Notes under the pieces: generated by a model
What the model saw: only the letters and a program-made list of their open reading frames with translations
What the model was told of the DNA's origin: nothing
Database searches by the model: none
Origin: Altibacter sp.
GTDB lineage: Bacteria > Bacteroidota > Bacteroidia > Flavobacteriales > Flavobacteriaceae
Assembly: GCA_002696485.1 (NCBI GenBank)
Contig: NZTP01000080.1
Coordinates: 1 to 60,246 of the forward strand
DNA length: 60,246 bases
Reading direction: 5' to 3'
Position numbers and translations under genes: made by a program
In this document: piece by piece, positions 48,082 through 56,432 of the stretch
Layout of the letters: each line of letters opens with the position of its first letter
How positions within the stretch are numbered: the first letter of the stretch is position 1

Positions 48082-48113
48082 TCCTCATGAGATGCTTCTC
48101 ATGAGGATTTTTT
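48082..48113 (+). terminator. Rho-independent terminator after mdh
   Basis: A perfect 10-base stem (48082-48091 with 48098-48107) and six-base loop followed by six Ts. It separates mdh from the copper-uptake locus. Confidence 0.92.
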
Positions 48114-48170
48114 GTATGATGCAAACGCATCGGTATGACGAATATCAGTTTTTAAAAGAAGGGAGCGACG

Positions 48171-48178
48171 TAATTTTG
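48171..48178 (+). promoter_or_regulatory. -7 promoter element for the copper-uptake locus
   Basis: TAATTTTG matches the TAnnTTTG box and ends only four bases before the ATG at 48183. With the normal spacing to the start point, the transcript would begin at or one to two bases from the ATG, so the first gene is probably leaderless. No -33 TTG is evident. Confidence 0.55.
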
Positions 48179-48182
48179 TCGC

Positions 48183-48554
48183 ATGAAATTGATAGTCCTA
48201 TTTACTGCACTCTTAATTCTTGCCAAGCCATTATGGCCTGTAGCAGAGTATGTAATGAATTATGATTTCATCGTGGAGCGCTTGTGCGAAAACCGTGGCA
48301 AACCTGAAATGGAATGTAACGGGAAGTGCTACCTTTCCAAACAACTTTCCAAAGAAGCGGGAGATTCACAAAACAATCCCTTCGAAAAATCATCTGCAAA
48401 AGACTTTCTACAACAATGGGTACGTTTTGAAGAACGTGCCATTTTCCAATTCCTTAACCTCGTTTCAAAAACAAAAAAAACAATACACTTTAGGGCAAAA
48501 CCTGTTCATTCCGGTCTGTTTGCCTTCGCACTCCCAAAACCCCCGGAAGTTTGA
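48183..48554 (+). CDS. Small three-cysteine membrane-anchored or secreted protein of the copper locus
   Basis: A 123-residue protein with a hydrophobic N-terminus (residues 2-24, MKLIVLFTALLILAKPLWPV), which could be an uncleaved anchor. Next to it lie three cysteines, C35, C45 and C49 (CENRGKPEMECNGKC), with CxxxC and nearby M43, fit for binding Cu(I) (inference). The tail (LSKQLSKEAG onward) is charged then aromatic. It is the first gene of a set ending in a TonB receptor and a Met/His-rich lipoprotein; 75 bases separate it from the receptor. I recall related proteins beside such receptors in other Flavobacteriia but cannot name a family. Confidence 0.7.
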   Translation: MKLIVLFTALLILAKPLWPVAEYVMNYDFIVERLCENRGKPEMECNGKCYLSKQLSKEAGDSQNNPFEKSSAKDFLQQWVRFEERAIFQFLNLVSKTKKTIHFRAKPVHSGLFAFALPKPPEV

Positions 48555-48629
48555 TATTTTTCATCTGCCTTTTCATGCATTGCATCGAAATAAGGTCTTA
48601 CTGAATAATCAATATCAAAATTTCAACTC

Positions 48630-50684
48630 ATGAACATTGCTAATAACAGGCCGCTCCCGCTATGGGATCCCGGCAAGATGTCTGGTGTCATCTTATGGGT
48701 GCTCGTGCTATGCGTGTTTTGTTCTAAATCACATGCACAGGAAATTTCTGTAGATAGTTTATACATACTTCCTGTCGATTTGAACGAAGTGGTCATTCTG
48801 GGAGCCAAAAAGCGCCTCACACATCAAAAACAACACAAACCGTTGTCTTCTTTAGACGAATATTTAGAGACCGCGCAAAAGATAAATCTCATTAAAAGGG
48901 GAGCCTATGCGTGGGAACCCTCCCTAAATAATATGACTTCAGAAAGGCTTGCTGTTACAATAGACGGGATGCAGATCTTTGGAGCTTGTACCGATAAAAT
49001 GGACCCTACCACCTCCTACGTGGATGTTTCTAATCTGGAAGAGGCACAAATTCAGTCGGGTCAACAAGGTGCTCTGTTTGGAAATACCATTGGTGGCGGT
49101 ATCAATATGAAATTGGGTCACAGTCGCTTCAAGGATAAGGGCTGGTACGGAAGCGTGGAAAATGCTTATGAAAGCAATAATAATTTACGCATTGTTGGTG
49201 CCGAGTTGAATTATTCCAAACCTGAATTTTACATCGACGGTGATATTATCTATCGCAAGGCTGACAATTATTTTGCTGGCGATGGTGAAGAGGTGGTATT
49301 TTCACAATTCGAAAAATACAATATTTCTTTGAACAGTGGAATTCAATTTTCCGAAGGGAAAAAGCTGGCAACCACGCTCCTTTTCGATCAAGCAAACGAT
49401 GTAGGGTATCCTGCTTTACCTATGGATGTATCTCTCGCGAGGGCTGTAATTACTTCGGTGAGTTGGCAGCAGGATTCTATTACAGGAAATTTTAAAGATT
49501 GGGAGACAAAAATCTATTACAACAACATAAAACATGTAATGGATGATACAAAACGCCCCAATGTGCCCATTCACATGGACATGCCGGGTTGGTCAACAAC
49601 TGCTGGAGTTTATTCTCAAATGGAGCGAATAAGCGGGAAACATGCACTTTTATTCAAGATCGACGGATTTTATAACAGGTCCTTGGCAGAAATGACTATG
49701 TACCCCAATGACCCAAATGAGAATGAGATGTTCATGCTTACGTGGCCCGATGTTCGTACAACCAATACCGGAATATATTTGGCAGACATCATAGCGCTTA
49801 AATCGTTTACGGTAGCGCTTTCTGGACGTCTTGGGCTTCAAAATACAAATGTGGCAGATGATTTTGGATTCAACAGTTTAAAGATCTTCTATCCTGAAAT
49901 GGAGCGTTCTAATACCCGTTTTCTGAAAAGTTTTTCGGTGACTTTTAGCAAGGATCTAAATGCTTTTAGCATGAGTTTGGGCGCAGCTTATGGCGAGCGA
50001 GCTCCTTCGGTTTCTGAAGGATTTGGGTTTTATTTGTTCAATAGTTTCGATGCCCATGATTATATAGGCAACCCAAACCTTACGAATGAACAATCGTTGG
50101 AGACGAACGCGAAAGTATCCTACAAAAAAGAAAAACTTTCTGTTTCGGCAGAAGTCAATTTCTTTCACATTCCTAATTATATAATCGGTGTTCTCGATTC
50201 AAACCTATCGCCTATGACTATTGGAGCTGCCGGTGTTAGGGTGTATACAAATTTGGAGTACGCACAGGTGTTCAATTCGGCTATGTCTGCGAAATATCAA
50301 TTGCTCAAGGGAATTCATTGGAGCGCCGGACTGTCGTGGCATCGTGGAACCGATAACGAGGGCGAAAACCTTCCGCTCATTAGTCCTTTGACATACAATT
50401 CGAGTCTCAGCTATACAGGGAAACGAACTTCCGCATCAATTTCCGTCTCAGGAAATGGAGTGCAGGAGAACTTTAGTGTCCGGTACGGCGAGGATCAAAC
50501 AAATGCCTATACGGTCGTGTCGGCTACATTAGGACGCCGCTTGGTGATCCACAAAAACGACCTCTACGCAAAAGCCGGGATCGAAAATATATTTGACACT
50601 TCGTATTCTACTTTTTCCGATTGGAACAACATTCCAAGAATGGGACGCAACATCTTTATGTCTCTTTCTTATTCAATTAATTAA
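48630..50684 (+). CDS. TonB-dependent receptor, OprC/NosA-like copper receptor
   Basis: A 684-residue outer-membrane receptor. After a signal region (about 1-36; a shorter start at ATG 48678 would begin it cleanly) come a TonB box region, plug (about 50-165; SLNNMTSERLAVTIDGMQIFG) and a 22-strand barrel ending FMSLSYSIN. The plug holds GACTDKMDPTTSY, i.e. CxxxM at C120/M124; the barrel holds KHVMDDTKRP, i.e. HxM at H302/M304. As I recall, OprC of Pseudomonas aeruginosa binds copper with CxxxM and HxM about 180 residues apart; here the distance is 182. There is no STN domain. A Met/His-rich lipoprotein follows. Confidence 0.9.
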   Translation: MNIANNRPLPLWDPGKMSGVILWVLVLCVFCSKSHAQEISVDSLYILPVDLNEVVILGAKKRLTHQKQHKPLSSLDEYLETAQKINLIKRGAYAWEPSLNNMTSERLAVTIDGMQIFGACTDKMDPTTSYVDVSNLEEAQIQSGQQGALFGNTIGGGINMKLGHSRFKDKGWYGSVENAYESNNNLRIVGAELNYSKPEFYIDGDIIYRKADNYFAGDGEEVVFSQFEKYNISLNSGIQFSEGKKLATTLLFDQANDVGYPALPMDVSLARAVITSVSWQQDSITGNFKDWETKIYYNNIKHVMDDTKRPNVPIHMDMPGWSTTAGVYSQMERISGKHALLFKIDGFYNRSLAEMTMYPNDPNENEMFMLTWPDVRTTNTGIYLADIIALKSFTVALSGRLGLQNTNVADDFGFNSLKIFYPEMERSNTRFLKSFSVTFSKDLNAFSMSLGAAYGERAPSVSEGFGFYLFNSFDAHDYIGNPNLTNEQSLETNAKVSYKKEKLSVSAEVNFFHIPNYIIGVLDSNLSPMTIGAAGVRVYTNLEYAQVFNSAMSAKYQLLKGIHWSAGLSWHRGTDNEGENLPLISPLTYNSSLSYTGKRTSASISVSGNGVQENFSVRYGEDQTNAYTVVSATLGRRLVIHKNDLYAKAGIENIFDTSYSTFSDWNNIPRMGRNIFMSLSYSIN

Positions 50685-50706
50685 CAACAACTTTAAAACA
50701 TAAAAA

Positions 50707-51564
50707 ATGAAAACTATAAAAAACATATTATTTCTACTGCTTGCAATAATGGCAGTAACCTCTTGTTCAAAAGACGATACCGAAATCATTGAAGAGACCG
50801 TTGATCCCATGGCAACCTATAATCTGATCAAAGCATTGGATTATACAGATCATGTGATAGAGATCTATTCTGAAAAGGAAGCACTCACCGTGGGCTACAA
50901 TCCAATGTTCATTCGAATAAAGGATAAAATTGCTGGAAGCTATATCTCAAACCCGAACCTTTCTTGGAAACCCATGATGCACATGGAAACGATGATGCAT
51001 TCGGCTCCTGCTTCAGAAATATCCGGAAGCGCGTATCCTACGGTTTTTTCAGGCTATATTATTTTTCAAATGCCCGGAAATGCTACCGAGTATTGGGACA
51101 TTACCTTAAATTATACTGTGGCAGGTGTCGATATGACCAAAACAGTACGTATTGATGTTGTAATGCCTTCCGACGGTCTGAAGAAATCACAGGTATTTAT
51201 GGGAAGCGACGATGTGCGATATATTTTGGCGTATGTGGATCCAAAAATGCCTCAAGTGACGGTCAATGACTTTACGGCTGTTCTATATAAAATGGAAGAC
51301 ATGTTGACTTTTAGCGTGGTCGAAAATTATAAAATTGCGGTAGACCCAAGGATGCCGGGTATGGGGAATCACTCTTCACCCAACAATCAGGATCTTACAT
51401 ATATGGATGCGGACAAGATGTATCACGGTAAACTTTCCTTAACCATGACGGGATACTGGAGGATTAATCTTAAACTCATGAATGAGGCGGGAGATGTCTT
51501 AAAAGGAGAAGATGTTACAGATACCAACACCGAAAGTAGTTTGTATTTTGAATTGGAATTATAA
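50707..51564 (+). CDS. Lipoprotein with two YtkA-like copper-binding domains
   Basis: A 285-residue lipoprotein (lipobox TSC, C20) followed by SKDDTEII, an acidic start typical of surface-exported Bacteroidota lipoproteins. The mature part shows two similar domains. The first (about 45-150) has WKPMMHMETMMHSAP (87-101) before GYIIFQMPGNATEYWDI; the second (about 165-285) has PRMPGMGNHSSPN (214-226) before GKLSLTMTGYWRINL. MxM/MxH clusters followed by a GK/GY-strand and a Trp are the plan of YtkA/FixH-type copper proteins. It starts 22 bases after the receptor gene and has its own terminator. Confidence 0.85.
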   Translation: MKTIKNILFLLLAIMAVTSCSKDDTEIIEETVDPMATYNLIKALDYTDHVIEIYSEKEALTVGYNPMFIRIKDKIAGSYISNPNLSWKPMMHMETMMHSAPASEISGSAYPTVFSGYIIFQMPGNATEYWDITLNYTVAGVDMTKTVRIDVVMPSDGLKKSQVFMGSDDVRYILAYVDPKMPQVTVNDFTAVLYKMEDMLTFSVVENYKIAVDPRMPGMGNHSSPNNQDLTYMDADKMYHGKLSLTMTGYWRINLKLMNEAGDVLKGEDVTDTNTESSLYFELEL

Positions 51565-51581
51565 TCTTAGTACAGACACCC

Positions 51582-51612
51582 AAAAAAAGGCCGCCATAAA
51601 CGGTCTTTTTTT
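51582..51612 (+). terminator. Rho-independent terminator after the copper locus
   Basis: A stem of A7GGCCG (51582-51593) with CGGTCT followed by Ts (51601-51612), one G-T wobble and a seven-base loop. Confidence 0.85.
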
Positions 51613-51659
51613 GTTAAACAATTAAAAAGAAAATAATTGTCATTTCTTTTTTGAAAACC

Positions 51660-51667
51660 TATATTTG
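51660..51667 (+). promoter_or_regulatory. -7 promoter element for secDF
   Basis: TATATTTG followed by CACG, with a TTG at 51637-51639 and a 20-base spacer, a full Bacteroidetes promoter. The leader is about 25 bases. Confidence 0.7.
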
Positions 51668-51699
51668 CACGTTTTTAAAATTATTTAAACATTCATAGA

Positions 51700-54600
51700 A
51701 TGCAAAACAAAGGACTAATTACAGTATTTGCGATATTATTTGGATTGGTGAGTTTGTACCAACTTTCCTTCACATACATTGCAAACAAGGTTGAAGATGA
51801 AGCGAAGGTGTTTGCAGATGCCAAGTACCCTAAAGAGCAATCGGAGGAGAGAGATGCGGCCGAGGTTCAATACCTGGATTCTGTGGCGCAGGAGCCTGTT
51901 TTCTTAGGGATTGATTACAAGACCGCAAAAGAAAAGGAGCTTAACAAAGGACTGGATCTAAAAGGAGGGATCAATGTGATCTTACAGATCTCTGTAAAAG
52001 ATATCTTGAAAGGTCTTGCAAACGATTCTAAAGATGCCGCTTTCAATCAGGCGTTAGCTAACGCTACCGAGCTTCAGAAACAAAGTCAGGATACGTACTT
52101 AGAATCTTTCTTTACTGCATTCGAAGCCCTACCGGGGGATAACCGATTGGCTTCTCCAAGCATCTTTTTCAACAAGAACTTAGAAGAAGAGATCGATGCC
52201 AATATGACCAATGATGAGGTAAAAAGCGTGATCGAGAAAAAGATTGATGAGGCGATCGTCTCTGCTTTTGAGGTATTGAGAAAACGTATCGATAAGTTTG
52301 GTGTAACACAACCCAACATTCAGCGTATAGGAAATTCTGCTCGTATCTTAGTGGAACTTCCGGGAGCGAAAGATATTGAAAGAACCAAAGATCTTCTTCA
52401 GAAAACAGCACAACTCGAATTCTGGGAAGTCTATAAAAGTGAAGAGATGGCAGGTTTCTTAATAGAAGCCGAACAAAAAGTGGTGGAGCTTACAAAAGCC
52501 GAAACTCCCGAAGAAGAAGCACAAGATAGTACAGCTACCGAAGATGACGAGATCAACGAGCTGTTGAAAGGAGAGGATGTAACCGAGACCGAAGGGGATG
52601 GAATAAAGACCAATCCTATCCAAGCACGAATTATTTCACCGGGATTCCAAGGGACACCTATCATTGCAACTTTTACATTAAAGGACACAGCGGTTATCAA
52701 CAGCTACTTGCGCATGCCTCAGGTGAAGAATGTGCTTCCAGCCGATAAACGTACTACTCGTTTTGTATGGGGAAAACCGGAATTCAATGAGCAATTAAAT
52801 CAGGACGTTACTTCTTTATATGCTTTAAAGGTTGGTAAAGATGGAAAACCACCATTAAGTGGAGGAGTCGTTGTAGATGCGGCACAATCATACGATCAAG
52901 TAGGACGTGTTGCGGTAGATATGCAAATGAATGGTAAGGGAGCAAAGACTTGGGAAGAAATGACGGGTAAAGCGTTCAATACGCAAAGTCAGATCGCCAT
53001 TGTGCTGGATGATATCGTATATTCTGCTCCCGGTGTAACTTCGGGTCCTATATCCGGAGGACGTAGCTCTATTACCGGAGATTTTACAATTACCGAAGGG
53101 CAGGATCTTGCAAACGTTTTACGTGCGGGTAAATTACCTGCTTCCGCAGAGATCATCCAAGGAGAGGTCGTAGGACCAACCTTAGGGCAAGAAGCTATTG
53201 ATAGTGGAATCATTTCTTTCGTGTTGGCATTGGCATTCGTATTGTTATGGATGATCGGGTACTACGGCAAAGCAGGTCTTTTTGCAGACGTTGCATTGGC
53301 AGTGAATATTCTATTCATATTTGGGATCTTGGCAGGACTTGGAGCGGTGTTAACGCTTCCGGGAATCGCGGGTATCATTTTGACCATTGGTATGTCTGTG
53401 GATGCGAACGTGCTTATCTTTGAGCGTATCCGAGAGGAACTCGACAAAGGTAAAGCTCAAAAAGATGCGATCAAGGACGGTTTCAATAATGCCTTGTCTT
53501 CTATTTTGGATGCAAACATTACAACAGGTCTTACCGGTCTTATCTTATTGGTCTTCGGAACAGGACCTATTCAAGGTTTCGCAACCACCTTATTGATAGG
53601 TATTCTTACCTCTCTGTTCACGGCGATCTTTATTACGCGCTTGTTCATTGACAGCTATACTAAGAACGGGAAACCGCTACCTTTCTCAACAGGAGTTACT
53701 AAGAATCTATTTAAAAATGTAAATATTAAGTTCCTTGAGAAACGTAAGATCGCTTACGTGATCTCCGGAATTTTGATCTTGATTAGTTTGGGATCCTTAT
53801 TTACTGTAGGACTGAACCAAGGTGTTGATTTCGTTGGAGGTCGCACATATACAGTTCGTTTTGCACAAGATGTAGACGCTGTTGCGGTTCAAGAAGATCT
53901 TATCGAGGTGTATGGAAGTGCCGAAGCAAAGACCTACGGTGGAGACAACCAATTAAAGATCACTACAAAGTATAAAGTAGACGACAGCGGTAATGAGGTT
54001 GATCAAGAGATCGAGCAAATGTTGTATCAGGGATTGCAGCCGTACCTTCCTGCTGATATGACCTTTGAGGACTTTACTTCAGATCAGGAAGATAAGACCG
54101 TAGGTAGAATGGAATACTATAAAGTAAGCCCTACCATTGCAGATGATATTAAAAAATCATCTTTTTGGGCAGTACTGGGATCTTTGATCGTGGTTTTCCT
54201 ATACATCCTATTGCGCTTTAGAAGATGGCAATTTAGTTTGGGAGCCGTTGCTGCGGTATTCCATGATGTTCTAATTGTATTGGGGATCTTCTCTCTTACG
54301 TACAGGATCATGCCATTTAGCATGGAGATCGATCAATCGTTCATCGCAGCTATCCTAACGGTTATTGGATACTCGCTCAACGATACGGTGGTTGTTTTTG
54401 ACAGAATTCGTGAGTATTTCAACGAACATAGTACTTGGAAAATGAACCGAGTGATCAACGCTGCATTGAACAGTACTTTGAGTCGTACGTTAAATACATC
54501 CTTAACCACCTTGATCGTATTGTTATGTATGTTCTTTATTGGAGCAGAATCAATACGCGGATTGCTATTTGCCATCATCGTAGGAATTGTGGTAGGTACA

Positions 54601-54705
54601 TATTCATCTTTGTTCATTGCAACACCGGTGATGTACGATACTGTGAAGAAAAAAGGTATCGACCTTTCCGATAAGAAAAAAGAAGAGCCTGTAGAAACAG
54701 TGTAA
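51700..54705 (+). CDS. secDF: Fused protein translocase subunit SecDF
   Basis: SecD and SecF use the proton gradient to pull proteins out of the Sec channel; here they are one 1001-residue chain, the Bacteroidota norm. SecD half: TM1 (about 8-26), a large periplasmic region with GLDLKGGINVILQI and a Glu-rich insert (about 250-300, in ETPEEEAQDSTATEDDEINE), then TM segments with SAPGVTSGPISGGRSSITG, GIILTIGMSVDANVLIFERIREE and LTGLILLVFGTGPIQGFATTL. SecF half starts about 670 (GVDFVGGRTYTV) and ends with IGYSLNDTVVVFDRIREYF. A strong terminator follows. Confidence 0.97.
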   Translation: MQNKGLITVFAILFGLVSLYQLSFTYIANKVEDEAKVFADAKYPKEQSEERDAAEVQYLDSVAQEPVFLGIDYKTAKEKELNKGLDLKGGINVILQISVKDILKGLANDSKDAAFNQALANATELQKQSQDTYLESFFTAFEALPGDNRLASPSIFFNKNLEEEIDANMTNDEVKSVIEKKIDEAIVSAFEVLRKRIDKFGVTQPNIQRIGNSARILVELPGAKDIERTKDLLQKTAQLEFWEVYKSEEMAGFLIEAEQKVVELTKAETPEEEAQDSTATEDDEINELLKGEDVTETEGDGIKTNPIQARIISPGFQGTPIIATFTLKDTAVINSYLRMPQVKNVLPADKRTTRFVWGKPEFNEQLNQDVTSLYALKVGKDGKPPLSGGVVVDAAQSYDQVGRVAVDMQMNGKGAKTWEEMTGKAFNTQSQIAIVLDDIVYSAPGVTSGPISGGRSSITGDFTITEGQDLANVLRAGKLPASAEIIQGEVVGPTLGQEAIDSGIISFVLALAFVLLWMIGYYGKAGLFADVALAVNILFIFGILAGLGAVLTLPGIAGIILTIGMSVDANVLIFERIREELDKGKAQKDAIKDGFNNALSSILDANITTGLTGLILLVFGTGPIQGFATTLLIGILTSLFTAIFITRLFIDSYTKNGKPLPFSTGVTKNLFKNVNIKFLEKRKIAYVISGILILISLGSLFTVGLNQGVDFVGGRTYTVRFAQDVDAVAVQEDLIEVYGSAEAKTYGGDNQLKITTKYKVDDSGNEVDQEIEQMLYQGLQPYLPADMTFEDFTSDQEDKTVGRMEYYKVSPTIADDIKKSSFWAVLGSLIVVFLYILLRFRRWQFSLGAVAAVFHDVLIVLGIFSLTYRIMPFSMEIDQSFIAAILTVIGYSLNDTVVVFDRIREYFNEHSTWKMNRVINAALNSTLSRTLNTSLTTLIVLLCMFFIGAESIRGLLFAIIVGIVVGTYSSLFIATPVMYDTVKKKGIDLSDKKKEEPVETV

Positions 54706-54727
54706 TTCTCTTTTCTAATACTGAAAC

Positions 54728-54762
54728 AAAAAATCCCTTCGATCTTCGAAGGGATTTTTTTT
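54728..54762 (+). terminator. Rho-independent terminator after secDF
   Basis: A 15-base symmetric stem (54728-54742 with 54746-54760) with a three-base loop; both A and T tracts are present, so it can also end the minus-strand DUF192 gene (stop at 54808). Confidence 0.92.
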
Positions 54763-54807
54763 ATGTTGTAATTATTTTTTCTGAAGCAATAAGTGCTTAC
54801 ACCATCC

Positions 54808-55302
54808 TTATTGTTCCAATCGGCTCCAGTCAATGCTGTCTCCTTTTTCAAGCCCCCACGTATCACTAAGTCCGGCATTGACCTCCAGTACATAAATAGC
54901 TGGTGCTTCTGAAGGTAGAGAGGTTTCGTCAAAAGGTTGTGCATTTTTCCTAATAGTAACGATCTCATTGTTCTTATTGATAAAGAGGATGTCCAGTGCA
55001 AACTCGGTGTTCTTCATATAGAATGCGCGACGTTGTTCATTTTCAAAAACAAAGAGCATCGCCTGCGAATCGGGCATTGATTTTCGATACATCAGTCCGG
55101 TTTCAGTTTGGTAGGCGTCATCGGCGATTTCGATATCCAGTCGTGCCACGACCGAGTCTGTTTCAGCCTTACGTAATGTGAGCTCTCCTTCTTTGGTAAA
55201 TGTAACCTCTTTGGTAAGTACTTTTTCTTCGGTTTTTTCTTTGCAGCTAAGCGGCAATACGAGCATTCCCGCTATTGCCATGGTGATCCAATATCGTTTC
55301 AT
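54808..55302 (-). CDS. DUF192-family lipoprotein
   Basis: A 164-residue lipoprotein (MKRYWITMAIAGMLVLPLSC, C20, then KEKTEEK) starting at ATG 55302; the ATG at 55374 would lie deep in lgt and lacks a signal. The DUF192 domain covers about 60-164: VVARLDIEIADDAYQTETGLMYRKSMP (in two parts), AMLFVFENEQRRAFYMKNTEFALDILFI (in two parts), and AIYVLEVNAGLSDTWGLEKGD. The family's role is unknown. The start overlaps the lgt stop by four bases, so it is coupled to lgt. Confidence 0.88.
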   Translation of the reverse strand: MKRYWITMAIAGMLVLPLSCKEKTEEKVLTKEVTFTKEGELTLRKAETDSVVARLDIEIADDAYQTETGLMYRKSMPDSQAMLFVFENEQRRAFYMKNTEFALDILFINKNNEIVTIRKNAQPFDETSLPSEAPAIYVLEVNAGLSDTWGLEKGDSIDWSRLEQ

Positions 55303-56129
55303 TGGGTATAAGGCTTTTTTGAGGATTGAATCATAAAATAGATTCCGGCAATTATGAATGGAATACTTAACCATTGTCCCGTAGACAAAGCGTTTCCAAG
55401 AGCACTTTCAAAGCCGCCCTGACTCTCCTTCACGAACTCTACAAGAAAACGAACGGTCCACAACAAGATTAAAAAGACGCCAAAGATATACCCCAAAAAA
55501 TTTCGTTTGTCCGTCTTCCAATAGATGTACCACAATAGTAAAAAGACAATAATATAACCTGCAGCTTCATATAATTGAGCAGGATGGCGGGGGAAATCTT
55601 CATTCAATTGCTTAAAGACGACACCATAATTGCTATGAGTTGCATCCCCAATAATTTCAGAATTGATAAAATTCCCGATACGCACAAAAATACCACCACA
55701 GGCCACGGCAATTACCACGCGGTCCAAGATCCAAAGTACCGGTTTCTTCAATACTTTCTTACTGTAGATGAACATGGCGATGATAATGGCAATGGCGGCA
55801 CCGTGACTTGCCAATCCTCTAAAGCCCGTGAATTCAAATTCAGGAACCGTTTGAAAGGGCAAAAAGACCGAAAGGGGATCTTCATTGAAGATTTCAGGTT
55901 CATAAAAGATCACATGGCCTAAACGAGCCCCTACCAGTGTGGCGATGACCGTATAGATAAAAAGACTGTCCAATTTTTCCAGCGGAATGCCTTCATTCCT
56001 GAAGATTCGTTTCATAATGAACCAACCCAACGTAAAGGCGATCACGAACATTAGACTGTAATAACGGATCATGAAAAAACCAAGATCGATCCCTTCACTC
56101 GGATCCCAAACAAAACTTAAATACTGCAT
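55299..56129 (-). CDS. lgt: Prolipoprotein diacylglyceryl transferase
   Basis: Lgt attaches diacylglycerol to the lipobox cysteine of prolipoproteins, the first step in the maturation of the many lipoproteins of this window. The 276-residue product is a multi-pass membrane protein; LASHGAAIAIIIAMFIYSKK carries the catalytic histidine, and VRIGNFINSEIIGDATHS the invariant R-x-G-N-F-x-N-x-E stretch. Seven hydrophobic segments are visible. It follows yidD by 60 bases, with a possible own promoter (56153), and overlaps the DUF192 gene. Confidence 0.96.
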   Translation of the reverse strand: MQYLSFVWDPSEGIDLGFFMIRYYSLMFVIAFTLGWFIMKRIFRNEGIPLEKLDSLFIYTVIATLVGARLGHVIFYEPEIFNEDPLSVFLPFQTVPEFEFTGFRGLASHGAAIAIIIAMFIYSKKVLKKPVLWILDRVVIAVACGGIFVRIGNFINSEIIGDATHSNYGVVFKQLNEDFPRHPAQLYEAAGYIIVFLLLWYIYWKTDKRNFLGYIFGVFLILLWTVRFLVEFVKESQGGFESALGNALSTGQWLSIPFIIAGIYFMIQSSKKPYTQ

Positions 56130-56152
56130 GGTTTTCTATTAAAATTGCCCGA

Positions 56153-56160
56153 TAAAGATA
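56153..56160 (-). promoter_or_regulatory. Possible -7 promoter element (TATCTTTA) for lgt
   Basis: The minus strand reads TATCTTTA 24 bases before the lgt start, fourth copy of this near-consensus box, in the 60-base gap after yidD. Confidence 0.35.
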
Positions 56161-56189
56161 ACAAAATAGGTGAGGGAAGCTAAGTGGTT

Positions 56190-56432
56190 TTATGTATTTT
56201 CTTTTTCTGAAGAGGGTACGGGATCATAACCCGAGCCCCCCCATGGATGACAGCTTGCAATACGTTTTATAGACAACCACCCGCCGCGTAGTAGTCCGTG
56301 TTTTTGCAAGGCTTCAACAGTATAATGAGAACAGGTAGGCGTGTATCTGCAACTGGAAGGTAGCAGTGGAGAGATAAAGGATTGATACCCGCGAATCAAA
56401 AGTATGAATGGGTATGTAAGATACCGTTTCAC
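56190..56432 (-). CDS. yidD: Membrane protein insertion efficiency factor YidD
   Basis: An 80-residue protein with a GTG start (GTG at 56432-56430). [36 protein letters not shown] (in two parts) holds the conserved cysteines of the DUF37/YidD family, and [17 protein letters not shown] the C-terminal motif. In other bacteria YidD sits beside rnpA and yidC; here it sits between cysS and lgt. It is adjacent to the cysS stop with no gap and is probably translated with it. Confidence 0.94.
   Translation of the reverse strand: MKRYLTYPFILLIRGYQSFISPLLPSSCRYTPTCSHYTVEALQKHGLLRGGWLSIKRIASCHPWGGSGYDPVPSSEKENT

Noticed and set aside
48262-48633. Second frame (123 residues) overlapping the three-Cys protein
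   Set aside because: It starts inside the 48183 gene in another frame, has no signal peptide or motif, and overlaps the receptor start.
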